Below, one piece after another: positions 29,526 to 37,652 of a stretch of DNA of 48,169 nucleotides. A model generated the notes under the pieces. The model ran no database searches. It saw only the letters and a list, made by a program, of their open reading frames with translations, and was not told the origin of the DNA. The translations under genes and the position numbers were made by a program. Each line of letters begins with the position of its first letter. Position 1 is the first letter of the stretch. Source of the stretch: Betaproteobacteria bacterium SCGC AG-212-J23 (GTDB lineage Bacteria; Pseudomonadota; Gammaproteobacteria; Burkholderiales; SG8-39); assembly GCA_001644455.1 (NCBI GenBank), contig LSTF01000024.1:1-48169 (forward strand). The letters are read 5' to 3'.

Positions 29526-30412
29526 CTCTCGCGCGCCGCTTTCCACGGCACCCGCCGCGTCTCGTTGCCGTCCGACAACGTGAGCTCGCCGTTGATCGTG
29601 TCGCCGCTCACGCGGCCGGCGAACAGGTGGTGCCAGGCATGGCCGGCAACCACGCCGGTGACGACCAGCTTGATCTCCTCTCCCCGCAGGCGGCTGGCTC
29701 GCACCAGCAGGTCGCGTCCCTCCGCGCGCGCGTTGACGTCGAGCACCTGGAACTGCTGCGCGACCTGGAAGCGCCAGACGCCGCCGTGCGCGCCGAGGTC
29801 GCTCGTCCAGCGGCCGGCGGCATCGGCCGGCACGATCCAGAGCTCCACCTTCGACAGCCCGCCGAGCCCGACGCTCTTCTCCGGCGTGCGCATCTCGAGC
29901 TTCTCGTCGGACGGCCAGGCGCCGATGCTGCCGTCGTGCGAGACGATGCGCGTGCCCGGCTTGAGCTTGAGCAGCCGCGGCAGGAGCTTGGCATTGAAGT
30001 CGGGCAGCAGATAGAACGCCACCACGCTCGCGCCCGACAGGTCGGTCTCGAAGATGTCGCGCGTCTCGAACCGCGCCCGCCCGGCGACGCCCGCCTTGCG
30101 AGCGTTCTCCGTCGCGAGCTTCACCAGGCTGGGATCGAGGTCGACCCCCAGGCCGCGCGCGCCGCGCTTCGCCGCCTCGATGACGATGCGCCCATCTCCC
30201 GAGCCGAGATCGATCAGCATGTCGCCGGGCCCGACCTCGGCCATGCGCAGCATCCGCTCGACGATCTCCATCGGCGTGACCACGAACGGGACGGTGCCGT
30301 CGTCCCACGCCCAGGCGGGCTGCTGCGCCTGCGCGGGAACGGCGACGGCGCAGGCCGCCAGCAAGAGCGTTCGCAACATGATGGCGAAGGCTATCAAGGA
30401 CTTACGCGCCAT
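29522..30412 (-). CDS. Exported SAM-dependent methyltransferase-like protein
   Basis: 296 residues. The N-terminus MARKSLIAFAIMLRTLLLAACAVAVPAQAQ is a clear signal peptide (cleavage probably after AQA; an internal start at IML is possible and would keep it). After it comes a Rossmann methyltransferase core: MEIVERMLRMAEVGPGDMLIDLGSGDGRIVIEAAKRGA, with motif I at 67-74, and GLGVDLDPSLVKLATENAR. The second half (about 190-296) is a beta-rich extension ending in TLSDGNETRRVPW. A methyltransferase core in the periplasm is puzzling because SAM is cytosolic; it may be a non-catalytic or secreted relative. The gene's ATGA overlap couples it to the permease. Confidence 0.88.
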   Translation of the reverse strand: MARKSLIAFAIMLRTLLLAACAVAVPAQAQQPAWAWDDGTVPFVVTPMEIVERMLRMAEVGPGDMLIDLGSGDGRIVIEAAKRGARGLGVDLDPSLVKLATENARKAGVAGRARFETRDIFETDLSGASVVAFYLLPDFNAKLLPRLLKLKPGTRIVSHDGSIGAWPSDEKLEMRTPEKSVGLGGLSKVELWIVPADAAGRWTSDLGAHGGVWRFQVAQQFQVLDVNARAEGRDLLVRASRLRGEEIKLVVTGVVAGHAWHHLFAGRVSGDTINGELTLSDGNETRRVPWKAARER

Positions 30413-30418
30413 AGTAGG

Positions 30419-30424
30419 TAGAAT
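30419..30424 (+). promoter_or_regulatory. Possible -10 box for tRNA-Arg
   Basis: TAGAAT lies ten nt before the first tRNA base, at a normal promoter distance from it. No clear -35 box is visible at 16 to 18 nt spacing (the region overlaps the start of the divergent methyltransferase gene), so the assignment is weak. Confidence 0.4.
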
Positions 30425-30434
30425 CGCAAGCCAC

Positions 30435-30510
30435 GCCCGGGTAGCTCAGTGGATAGAGCAGCCCCCTCCTAAGGGGCAGGTCGGACGTTCGATTCGTCTC
30501 CCGGGTGCCA
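30435..30510 (+). tRNA. tRNA-Arg (anticodon CCU)
   Basis: 76-nt gene with all four arms. Acceptor GCCCGGG pairs with CCCGGGT (one G-U at the end), discriminator G, and CCA is encoded. D arm GTAGCTCAGTGGATAGAGCA, anticodon stem GCCCC/GGGGC with loop CTCCTAA, giving anticodon CCT at 30468-30470, which reads AGG. The T loop GTTCGATTC is standard. In many proteobacteria this rare-arginine tRNA is a favourite integrase target, but no integrase is seen nearby. Confidence 0.95.
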
Positions 30511-30532
30511 GACACAATCCCGTAAATTCAAA

Positions 30533-30570
30533 GGGTTAGGCGTATGAGTTATTACCTTTACGTCTAATCC
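30533..30570 (+). other. 12-bp hairpin downstream of tRNA-Arg
   Basis: The arms GGGTTAGGCGTA (30533-30544) and TACGTCTAATCC (30559-30570) pair over 12 positions as RNA (ten Watson-Crick, two G-U) around a 14-nt AT-rich loop. No U-tract follows, so it is not a standard intrinsic terminator. TAGGCGTA also recurs as a direct copy at 30575-30582. It may help 3' processing or end the tRNA transcript, or be a relic of an integration site. Confidence 0.5.
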
Positions 30571-30586
30571 TGAATAGGCGTACAGT
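30557..30586 (+). promoter_or_regulatory. Possible promoter for lipoprotein gene
   Basis: TTTACG (30557-30562) and TACAGT (30581-30586) are 18 nt apart, each matching consensus in four of six positions. Only eight nt separate the -10 box from the ATG at 30595, with no ribosome site, which suggests another very short leader. It overlaps the right arm of the hairpin. Confidence 0.3.
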
Positions 30587-30594
30587 CCCGGCCC

Positions 30595-31029
30595 ATGCGT
30601 CTCGCCGTAACCACGATGATTCTCGCCCTCGCCGCCCTCGCGAGCGGCTGCTCGAGCGTGGAGTGGAAGCAGATGAGTCTGCAGCCGCTTCGCAACGAGC
30701 AGGGCTTTGTCGTCGGCCAGAAGGAAACGCTGTGCGATTGCAAGAACGGCGAGCGCATCGCGCGCATCGCGCTGTTCGAGCCCCGCTTCGACGAGCACGG
30801 CGTCCTGGTCGGCTACGAAGAGAAGATTCGCGGCGGCGTGCAGCTCCGCGACCTGAACGGCCGGCGCATCGGCGCGCGCTTCGCCGACGTGCGTAGCCGC
30901 GGCAACAACCCGAACAACAAGGGCCTGACCATCATCGTTCACGCGCAGCCGGCGCCGGTCGGCACCGCGAGCGTGACGACGATGGATGAGCTCGTCGGTC
31001 TCGCAGGGCTCTCGCCCTACATCAACTAG
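30595..31029 (+). CDS. Lipoprotein of unknown function
   Basis: 144 residues with signal peptide and lipobox LASGC (Cys19). The mature part has an unusual CDCKNGERIARIALFEPRFDEHGVLVGYEEKI stretch and ends in MDELVGLAGLSPYIN. No known domain is recognised. No close partner exists: the tRNA lies upstream and a convergent FAD oxidoreductase gene ends nine nt downstream. Probably attached to the inner or outer membrane on the periplasmic side. Confidence 0.85.
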   Translation: MRLAVTTMILALAALASGCSSVEWKQMSLQPLRNEQGFVVGQKETLCDCKNGERIARIALFEPRFDEHGVLVGYEEKIRGGVQLRDLNGRRIGARFADVRSRGNNPNNKGLTIIVHAQPAPVGTASVTTMDELVGLAGLSPYIN

Positions 31030-31038
31030 GGCCCGGCC

Positions 31039-32088
31039 CTAGCCCCGCAGGCTGCTCAGCCAGCGGCGGTCGATCCAGTCCTTCCACCGCCACGCCCACG
31101 CGCCTTCGGCCGTCCAGCCGCCGCGTTGCGCGATCGCGTAGCGGCCGCCGCAGCTCAACAGCACCAGGGCGCGCGCCTGCGGCAGGTAGGGCTCGAGCGG
31201 CTTGCCGCTCACCAGGCTGCGGAAATTCACCGCCAGGCTTTCGCCGTGCCGCACCGCATAGACGCCTGAGCGCGGATGCGGCGCGTCGCGCATCGTCGCG
31301 CAGTCGCCTGAAATGAAAACCTCCGGATGCGACACGCTTTGCAGCGTGTCGTGGACCATGGCAAAGCCCAGGCCGTCGACCATCAGGCCCGAGCTCGCGA
31401 TCCAGGCGGGCGCCGCCGAGCCGGTCGCGCGGATGACGATATCGAATTCCTGGCGCGACGGGCCGGCGATGATCGTCGGCCCCTCTTCCACCGCCGAGAC
31501 CGACATCCCGGGCCGGAAGTCGACGCGTCCGCGGCGCAGCGCGAGCGCGATGCGCTCGCCGGCGACTCCGGGCAGTGTCGGCCGGTCCGAATAAAGCGTG
31601 ACCGCCGCGCCGCGGTACGCGAGCGCCATCGCCAGCTCGGCGCCCGCCGCCCCGGCGCCGATGATCGCGACGCGGACCAGTCGCTTGCCGTCGATCGCGG
31701 CGAGAAACTCGTCGATCGGCTTGACCGCCAGCGTTCTTTCCGCGCCGGGCAGCGAGCTCTCGACGACCGAGCCGGGATTGAGCGAGACGGCGTCGTAGTC
31801 GAGCTTGCTGCCGTCGTCGAGGCTCGCGCGGCGCGCCTGCAGATCGAGCGCATCCACCCGGCCGGCGGCGAACTCCACGTAGGCGCGCCCGCAGAGCGCT
31901 TCGATGTCGATCTGCGATTCCTGGAGGCCATAGTGGCCGGCGACCACGCCGGGCAGCATCCCGGAATAGATCTGGCGCGCGAGCGGCGTGACGAGCGTGA
32001 CGCGCGCGCCGTAGAGCGCCTCCTTGGCGAGGCTGCGCAGCACGGCGAGATGCGCGTGCCCGGCGCCGACGAGCAGGATCCGCCTCAC
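31039..32088 (-). CDS. FAD-dependent oxidoreductase, NDH-2-like
   Basis: 349 residues of the two-dinucleotide-binding disulfide oxidoreductase fold without a redox disulfide. FAD motif LLVGAGHAHLAVL (5-17) and NAD motif RVAIIGAGAAGAELAMALAYRG (about 138-159), with GDCATMRDAPHPRSGVYAVRHGE as the second FAD site. YSGMLPGVVAGHYG is seen in the branch that includes type II NADH dehydrogenases and the oxidoreductase part fused to SelD in some bacteria. The start is GTG at 32088 (GTGA overlap with the acyl-CoA synthetase stop). Electron acceptor unknown. Confidence 0.88.
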   Translation of the reverse strand: MRRILLVGAGHAHLAVLRSLAKEALYGARVTLVTPLARQIYSGMLPGVVAGHYGLQESQIDIEALCGRAYVEFAAGRVDALDLQARRASLDDGSKLDYDAVSLNPGSVVESSLPGAERTLAVKPIDEFLAAIDGKRLVRVAIIGAGAAGAELAMALAYRGAAVTLYSDRPTLPGVAGERIALALRRGRVDFRPGMSVSAVEEGPTIIAGPSRQEFDIVIRATGSAAPAWIASSGLMVDGLGFAMVHDTLQSVSHPEVFISGDCATMRDAPHPRSGVYAVRHGESLAVNFRSLVSGKPLEPYLPQARALVLLSCGGRYAIAQRGGWTAEGAWAWRWKDWIDRRWLSSLRG

Positions 32089-33716
32089 GAGCCCTGCTGC
32101 TTGGCCTCTTCGCGCCGGCGCAGCTCCTTGCGCTGCACCTTGCCGGTGGTCGTCATCGGCAGCGCGTCGATGAACTCGATCTCGCGCGGATACTCGTACG
32201 GGGCAAGCCGCCCGCGGACATGCTGCTGGATTTTTTCAATCAGCTCCTTGTTCCCGGAAAATCCCGGCTGCAGCACCACGAACGCCTTGACGATGGTGCC
32301 GCGCGTCTCGTCGGGCTTGCCGATCACCGCGGCGTTCGCCACGGCGGGATGCTTCACCAGGCAGCTCTCGATCTCCGCCGGGCCGATGCGGTAGCCGGCG
32401 CTCTTGATCACGTCGTCGGTGCGGCCCTGGTACCAGAGGTAGCCATCCTCGTCCATCTTCCCCTGGTCGCCGGTGCAGCCCCAGTCGCCGACGAACTTGT
32501 CCTTCGTCGCCTGCGGATTTTTCCAGTATTCGAGGAAGAAGACTGGATCGTTGCTTCGCTTAATCGCAATTTCGCCGAGCTGCCCCCTGGGCGCTTCATG
32601 ACCTTTTTCGTCAATCACTGCCACCTCGTGCCCGGGATACGGCCGCCCGATCGAGCCGGGCTTCACCGGCCACGCGGCCTGGCAGTTGCCGACCACATAG
32701 TTGATCTCGGTCTGGCCGAACATCTCGTTGATGGTGACCCCGAGGTGCTCCTTCGCCCACTCGAGCACGGTGACGCCCACCGATTCGCCCGCGCTCATGA
32801 TCGATCTCAGGTTCAACTGGTATTTCTGTTTTGGCGAAGGCACCGCCTTCATCATCAGCTTCAGAGCAGTCGGAAAGAGAAACGAATTGCGGATGCCGTA
32901 TTTCTCGAGGAGGTAGTAGGCCTTCTCTGCGTCGAAGCGGCCGCGATAGCCGAGGATGGGGATGCCGAAATACCAGCTCGGCAGCAGCGCGTCGAACAGG
33001 CCGCCGGCCCACGCCCAGTCGGCGGGCGACCAGAACATGTCGCCCGGCTGCGGGAAGAAATCGTGGGAGTGCACGAAGCCCGGAATATTGCCGATGATGA
33101 GGCGGTGCGCTTCCAAGGCGCCCTTCGGCGCGCCCGTCGTGCCGCTCGTGTAGATGATGACCGCAGGATCATCCGCCTTCGTATCCGCTTTGGCGAAATC
33201 TGTTTTCCCTTTTTGCAGAAGGACGTCCCAGGCATGCACGCCCGATTCGCGCGCGCCGGCGACGCCGATCACGTGCTTGAGCGGCTCCAGCTTCTCGCGC
33301 ACCGCCCAGAGGTTGGCGATGGTCGCGGGCTCGACGATGGCGACGCTCGCGCCGGCGTGGTTGATGCGGTATTCGAGCGCATCGGTGCCGAAGAGATGCG
33401 AAAGCGGCAGCGCCACCGCGCCCATCTGGAACACGGCCATGTAGGCGATCGCGGCTTCCGGCCGTTGCGGCAGGATGATCGCCACTCGGTCGCCGCGCTT
33501 GACGCCTAGCGCGGCGAGCGCGTTCGAGAGACGGTTCGCAGCGACCTGGACGTCCCAGAACGAGTACGCCGCGGTCGCGCCGGACTCGTCCTCCCAGTAA
33601 AGCGCGAAGCGGCTTCGGTCGGCGGCCCATTGACCGCAGCACGCGGCGGCGATGTTGAAGCGCTCGGGCACTTCCCAGCGGAAGCGGTCGTACAGCTCTT
33701 GGTAGCGGTCCCGCAT
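32085..33716 (-). CDS. Acyl-CoA synthetase (AMP-forming), acetyl/medium-chain type
   Basis: 543-residue ANL-superfamily ligase. The P-loop-like motif YTSGTTGAPKGAL, the A5 region NEMFGQTEINYVVGN, the hinge region DGYLWYQGRTDDVIKSAGYRIGPAEIE and the C-terminal catalytic lysine in TGKVQRKELRRRE are all present. The overall sequence resembles acetyl-CoA synthetase-like and medium-chain acyl-CoA ligases. Activates a carboxylic acid with ATP and CoA in the cytosol; chain length cannot be read. It is coupled to the FAD oxidoreductase by a 4-nt overlap. Confidence 0.92.
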   Translation of the reverse strand: MRDRYQELYDRFRWEVPERFNIAAACCGQWAADRSRFALYWEDESGATAAYSFWDVQVAANRLSNALAALGVKRGDRVAIILPQRPEAAIAYMAVFQMGAVALPLSHLFGTDALEYRINHAGASVAIVEPATIANLWAVREKLEPLKHVIGVAGARESGVHAWDVLLQKGKTDFAKADTKADDPAVIIYTSGTTGAPKGALEAHRLIIGNIPGFVHSHDFFPQPGDMFWSPADWAWAGGLFDALLPSWYFGIPILGYRGRFDAEKAYYLLEKYGIRNSFLFPTALKLMMKAVPSPKQKYQLNLRSIMSAGESVGVTVLEWAKEHLGVTINEMFGQTEINYVVGNCQAAWPVKPGSIGRPYPGHEVAVIDEKGHEAPRGQLGEIAIKRSNDPVFFLEYWKNPQATKDKFVGDWGCTGDQGKMDEDGYLWYQGRTDDVIKSAGYRIGPAEIESCLVKHPAVANAAVIGKPDETRGTIVKAFVVLQPGFSGNKELIEKIQQHVRGRLAPYEYPREIEFIDALPMTTTGKVQRKELRRREEAKQQGS

Positions 33717-33747
33717 GGCGCGAAGCAGTTTAACATCGGGAAATTCG

Positions 33748-34395
33748 ATGAAGCTCGACGCGCTGGTCTTCGACGCCTACGGCACGCTGTTCGACGTGCA
33801 TTCGGTCATGCGCCGCTGCGAAACCTGCTGGCCGGGCAAGGGCGCGGCGCTCTCGGCCGCATGGCGCGCGAAACAGCTCGAGTACACCTGGCAGCGAAGC
33901 CTGATGCGCGCCTACCGCCCCTTCTCGGAAGTGACACGCGACGCGCTCGAGCATTCGTGCCAGGCGCTGGGTCTCGCGCTGTCGCCCGCGCAACGCGACG
34001 AGTTGATGGGCGAATATCTCAGGCTCGCTTTGTTTCCCGACGTCGCATTGCAGGGCCTGCCGGGAAAGAAGGCCATCCTTTCCAACGGTTCGCCGGACAT
34101 GCTCGACCCGCTCGTGAAGCAATCCGGCTTGCGCTTCGACGCGGTGCTGAGCGTCGACGAGCTGAAGATCTACAAGCCCGCGCCGGAGGTCTACGCGCTC
34201 GCGGTGGGGCGCCTCGGCGTCCCGGCGCGACGCATCGGCTTCGTCTCTTCCAATTGCTGGGACGCGCTCGGCGCCAAGGCTTTCGGCTTCAACGTCTTCT
34301 GGATCAATCGCAATGGCGCGCCAGTCGATCGGCTCGGCGTGCAACCGGACGCGATCCTGAAAAGCCTGGGAGATCTGCCTGAAGTTCTGCGCTAA
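33748..34395 (+). CDS. Haloacid dehalogenase, type II
   Basis: 215-residue HAD hydrolase. The nucleophile is Asp9 in LVFDAYGTLFDV, then LSNGSPDML near 110, the lysine in LKIYKPAPEVYAL and FVSSNCWDALGAKAFGF, all characteristic of L-2-haloacid dehalogenase rather than phosphatases. It hydrolyses short 2-halo acids such as chloroacetate. The start is the ATG at 33748; a longer frame exists upstream but is not protein-like. Its 3' end carries the ribosome site and CTG start of the Nudix gene. Confidence 0.9.
   Translation: MKLDALVFDAYGTLFDVHSVMRRCETCWPGKGAALSAAWRAKQLEYTWQRSLMRAYRPFSEVTRDALEHSCQALGLALSPAQRDELMGEYLRLALFPDVALQGLPGKKAILSNGSPDMLDPLVKQSGLRFDAVLSVDELKIYKPAPEVYALAVGRLGVPARRIGFVSSNCWDALGAKAFGFNVFWINRNGAPVDRLGVQPDAILKSLGDLPEVLR
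34368..34372 (+). promoter_or_regulatory. Shine-Dalgarno sequence deciding a CTG start
   Basis: GGGAG, six nt before CTG at 34379, inside the end of the dehalogenase gene. It supports translation of the Nudix gene from CTG, where no ATG, GTG or TTG is available between the in-frame stop at 34358-34360 and the conserved zinc-ribbon codons. Confidence 0.65.
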
Positions 34396-34906
34396 CTGCG
34401 CCTCGCCGGTCGTGCGGCGCGTGCCGCCCGGCGATTCCCTGCAACGCTGGGTGTGCGACCAGTGCGGCGAGATCCACTACCAGAATCCAAAGCTGATCGT
34501 CGGCACGGTGCCGGAATACGAGGACAAGATCCTGCTCTGCCGGCGCGCCATCGAGCCGCGCTACGGATACTGGACGCTGCCCGCGGGCTTCATGGAGAAC
34601 GACGAGACGACCGCTCAGGCCGCGCTGCGCGAGACGCTCGAGGAATCCGGCGCCAGGGTCGAGCTGGGCGAGCCTTTCACCATGATCTCGGTGCCGCGCG
34701 TGAACCAGGTCCACCTCTACTACCGCGCGCGGGTGCGCGAGCTCGACTTCAAGCCGGGCGAGGAAACGCTCGAGGTGGCGCTGGTCGAGGAGTCGCGCAT
34801 CCCGTGGGAAGAAATCGCCTTCCGCACGGTCGGCCTGACGCTCAAGCGCTGGTTCGCCGACCGGGCAAAGGCGAGCTTCGGCTTTCACGCCGAGGACCTC
34901 CTGTAA
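34379..34906 (+). CDS. Nudix hydrolase with zinc ribbon, CTG start
   Basis: 175 residues. The Nudix box follows GX5EX7REXXEE (Gly70, Glu76, Arg84-Glu85, Glu88-Glu89, Gly91). The N-terminus carries four cysteines in two CxxC pairs (Cys4/Cys7 and Cys26/Cys29), a zinc ribbon as in NADH pyrophosphatase-like and ADP-ribose-type Nudix proteins whose usual opening is MKFCxxCG. The first pair lies upstream of the GTG at 34412, and the only in-frame candidates before it are CTG (34379) and ATC. The 17-nt overlap with the dehalogenase gene fits coupled translation. Likely cleaves a nucleoside diphosphate derivative. Confidence 0.88.
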   Translation: MKFCANCASPVVRRVPPGDSLQRWVCDQCGEIHYQNPKLIVGTVPEYEDKILLCRRAIEPRYGYWTLPAGFMENDETTAQAALRETLEESGARVELGEPFTMISVPRVNQVHLYYRARVRELDFKPGEETLEVALVEESRIPWEEIAFRTVGLTLKRWFADRAKASFGFHAEDLL

Positions 34907-34926
34907 GTCTGAGGTATGCTTTCTCC

Positions 34927-34945
34927 TGGTGCGAGCCACGCACCA
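34927..34945 (+). repeat. 7-bp inverted repeat upstream of amt
   Basis: TGGTGCG and CGCACCA flank the five-nt spacer AGCCA, 27 nt before the ammonium transporter ATG. It could be an operator or a small hairpin. The half-sites resemble NtrC half-sites but point outward, so I do not call a nitrogen-control site. Confidence 0.3.
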
Positions 34946-34971
34946 AAACAAGACAAAGGGGGAGGCTGAGG

Positions 34972-36279
34972 ATGAAATTTCTGCACCGTAGTGTGCTTCT
35001 CGCGACCATGTTGGTGCACGCGCCGGCCCTGCTCGCCCAGGCGGCGCCTCCGGCGGCGCCAAAGCTGGACGCGGCGGACACGGCCTGGATGCTTACCGCA
35101 TCGGTGCTGGTGCTGTTCATGACGCTCCCCGGCCTCGCCCTCTTCTACGCCGGCCTGGTGCGCACGAAGAACGTGCTGTCGGTGCTGATGCAGTGCTTCG
35201 CCATCACCTGTGTCGTCACCCTCGCCTGGATGGCGGTCGGCTACAGCATCGCGTTCGGCGAAGGCAACGCCTGGTGGGGTGGCCTCGCCAAGTCCTTCTT
35301 CTCCGGCATCGACGCGAAGTCGATCCGGCCCGGGACCACCATTCCCGAAACCGTCTTCGCCATGTACCAGCTCACCTTCGCGATCATCACCCCTGCGCTG
35401 GTGGTCGGCGCGTTCGCCGAGCGCGTGCGCTTCGGCGGCATGCTGCTCTTCAGCCTGCTGTGGCTGCTCATCGTCTATTGCCCGCTCGCGCACTGGGTGT
35501 GGGGCGACGGCTGGCTGCAGAAGATGGGCCTCATGGACTTCGCCGGCGGCACGGTGGTGCACCTCAATGCCGGCATGGCCGCGCTGGTCTGCGCGCTGGT
35601 GCTCGGGCGGCGCCGCGGCTTCCCCGAAACGGCGATGGCGCCGCACAACATGACCATGACCGTCACCGGCGCGGCGATGCTCTGGGTCGGCTGGTTCGGC
35701 TTCAACGCCGGCAGCGCGGTCGCGGCGAACGGCTCGGCGGGAATGGCGATGCTCGTCACGCACATCGGCGCTGCGACGGGCGCGCTCACCTGGATGCTCT
35801 TCGAGTGGCTGCGCTACGGCAAGCCGTCGGTGCTCGGCATCGTCACCGGCATGGTCGCCGGCCTGGGCACCATCACGCCGGCGTCGGGCTTCGTCGGCCC
35901 GATCGGCGCGCTCGTCATCGGCGGCACGGCGGGCCTGGTCTGCTTCGTCGCCACGAGCTACATGAAGCGCGCGCTCAACATCGACGATTCGCTCGACGTC
36001 TTCCCGGTGCACGGCGTGGGCGGGCTGATCGGCACGTTCCTCACCGGCATTTTCGTCTCGGCGTCGTTCGGCGGCATGGGCTACCCGGAAAAGGTCACCA
36101 TGGGCGAGCAGATCGGCACGCAGCTGACCGGCATCGGCGTGACGGCGGTGTGGTCGGGCGTGCTGACCTGGATCCTTCTCAAGCTCGTCGATGCGCTCGC
36201 CGGCATGCGCGTCAACGCGGAAAATGAAACCGAAGGCCTCGACACCGTGCTGCACAACGAAAAAGGCTATAACCTTTAA
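34972..36279 (+). CDS. amtB: Ammonium transporter, Amt/AmtB
   Basis: 435 residues: a cleavable signal peptide (MKFLHRSVLLATMLVHAPALLAQA) then eleven membrane segments. Pore residues are visible: first histidine His197 in GGTVVHLNAG and the second in DVFPVHGVGG, plus the Amt signature GGMLLFSLLWLLIVYCPLAHWVWG. AGGGGGAGG six nt before ATG is a strong ribosome site. No glnK/glnB gene precedes it, unlike the usual glnK-amtB order. The tail ends DTVLHNEKGYNL. Conducts ammonia/ammonium across the inner membrane. Confidence 0.96.
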   Translation: MKFLHRSVLLATMLVHAPALLAQAAPPAAPKLDAADTAWMLTASVLVLFMTLPGLALFYAGLVRTKNVLSVLMQCFAITCVVTLAWMAVGYSIAFGEGNAWWGGLAKSFFSGIDAKSIRPGTTIPETVFAMYQLTFAIITPALVVGAFAERVRFGGMLLFSLLWLLIVYCPLAHWVWGDGWLQKMGLMDFAGGTVVHLNAGMAALVCALVLGRRRGFPETAMAPHNMTMTVTGAAMLWVGWFGFNAGSAVAANGSAGMAMLVTHIGAATGALTWMLFEWLRYGKPSVLGIVTGMVAGLGTITPASGFVGPIGALVIGGTAGLVCFVATSYMKRALNIDDSLDVFPVHGVGGLIGTFLTGIFVSASFGGMGYPEKVTMGEQIGTQLTGIGVTAVWSGVLTWILLKLVDALAGMRVNAENETEGLDTVLHNEKGYNL

Positions 36280-36285
36280 GGAGGA

Positions 36286-36981
36286 ATGGAGCGGCGCGAT
36301 TTCCTGAAGCTCTGCGCCGCCGGGGCCGCAGCGACCGGAGCCCCGGCGCTGGCGGCCGATGCCCGGCCGCAGCTCTACTCGCGCACGCTCCTCGTCGACG
36401 AAAAAGGCGCGCCGCTCCGCGCCGGGCGCGTGCCGCCCGAGCGGAACCTCATCTTCCACTACCCGTTCGCCGCCACGCCGTGCTTCCTCCTCAACCTCGG
36501 CAGGCCGGCGAAGGGATCCGCGCAACTGAAGACGCTCGACAACCGCCCCTACGAGTGGCAGGGCGGCGTCGGCCCCGGCCGCTCCATCGTGGCCTACTCG
36601 GCGATCTGCGCGCACAAGCTGACCTACCCGACGCGCGACATCAGCTTCATCAGCTACCGCGGCGAGAAGAGCGTGCGCAACAAGTTCGGCAGCGTCATCC
36701 ATTGCTGCTCCGAGCACAGCCAGTACGACCCGGCCGAAGGCGCCCGGGTGCTCGCCGGCCCCGCGCCGCAGCCGCTTGCCTCGATTCTTCTGGAATGGAA
36801 TTCTTCAAAAGATGAAATCCATGCTGTCGGCACGCTCGGCGGCGAGATGTTCAACGAGTTTTTCCAGAAATACGCCTTCAAGCTGCAACTCGAGCACGGC
36901 GGCTCGGAGCACCGGCCGGTCGGCCCGTCGGCGCGGGTGCAGGAGCTCGAGAACTATTGCCGGCAGCAGGTGAAGTGCTAG
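36286..36981 (+). CDS. Tat-exported Rieske-type iron-sulfur protein
   Basis: 231 residues. [25 protein letters not shown] is a twin-arginine signal. Rieske ligands appear as Cys108-x-His110 in [11 protein letters not shown] and Cys141-x-x-His144 in [13 protein letters not shown], followed by [18 protein letters not shown]. Arrangement is close to arsenite-oxidase small subunits and other soluble Rieske proteins, but no large subunit lies nearby. GGAGG is only one nt from the ATG, a cramped spacing. It directly follows amtB after six nt. The partner and role are unknown. Confidence 0.9.
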   Translation: MERRDFLKLCAAGAAATGAPALAADARPQLYSRTLLVDEKGAPLRAGRVPPERNLIFHYPFAATPCFLLNLGRPAKGSAQLKTLDNRPYEWQGGVGPGRSIVAYSAICAHKLTYPTRDISFISYRGEKSVRNKFGSVIHCCSEHSQYDPAEGARVLAGPAPQPLASILLEWNSSKDEIHAVGTLGGEMFNEFFQKYAFKLQLEHGGSEHRPVGPSARVQELENYCRQQVKC

Positions 36982-37652
36982 CGTGGATCGGCCCGGGCGA
37001 TCCGTTTCCGCCGGTCGCGCGAGCGCTGAAGGAGCCTAACGGACTGCTCGCCGCAGGCGGCGATCTCTCGCTCGAGCGCCTGCTCGACGCCTACCGCCAC
37101 GGCATCTTTCCCTGGTTCTCGCGCGGCGAGCCGATCCTGTGGTGGTCGCCCGACCCGCGGATGGTGCTCCACGCCGGCGAGCTGAAAGTCTCGCGCTCGC
37201 TGGCGAAGAACCTGCGGAACAAAGGCTATCGTGTGACGGTCGACACCGCATTCCGCGAGGTTCTCAAGGGCTGTGCTTCCCGCAAGGAGACGTGGCTAGG
37301 GAGGCCGATGCAGGCCGCCTACCTGGCCCTTCACCAGAGCGGCTATGCGCACTCTTTCGAGACCTGGCGCGGGGATGATCTGGTCGGCGGGCTCTACGGG
37401 ATGGCCCTCGGGCGCATGTTCTATGGAGAATCGATGTTTTCGACCGCCACCGATGCTTCCAAGGTGGCGCTGGTCACCCTGGTGAAGGAGCTCGTGGTCA
37501 GGGGATTCCCCCTCATCGACTGCCAGATGAAGACGCCGCTGCTCGCCTCGCTCGGCGGCCGCGAGATCCCGCGGGCCGCTTTCTTGCGGGCCCTGCCGGC
37601 GTTGGTAAACTACGCACAGCCTCCTGGAAAGTGGAGCCTTGTCGAGACTTAA
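36975..37652 (+). CDS. aat: Leucyl/phenylalanyl-tRNA-protein transferase
   Basis: 225 residues. [31 protein letters not shown] and [25 protein letters not shown] are diagnostic. It attaches Leu or Phe to N-terminal Arg or Lys of proteins, marking them for ClpAP degradation. The start is GTG at 36975 (seven-nt overlap with the Rieske gene); TTG at 36957 is an alternative. It overlaps the following bpt gene by 14 nt, the usual aat-bpt order. Confidence 0.96.
   Translation: MLAWIGPGDPFPPVARALKEPNGLLAAGGDLSLERLLDAYRHGIFPWFSRGEPILWWSPDPRMVLHAGELKVSRSLAKNLRNKGYRVTVDTAFREVLKGCASRKETWLGRPMQAAYLALHQSGYAHSFETWRGDDLVGGLYGMALGRMFYGESMFSTATDASKVALVTLVKELVVRGFPLIDCQMKTPLLASLGGREIPRAAFLRALPALVNYAQPPGKWSLVET

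Noticed and set aside
30435-30600. Prophage or genomic island at the tRNA
   Set aside because: No integrase, no second tRNA 3' copy, and genes on both sides look chromosomal.
34927-34945. NtrC-type nitrogen control site before amtB
   Set aside because: The inverted repeat has TGGTGCG/CGCACCA pointing outward, opposite to the NtrC site order, and no sigma-54 promoter is evident.
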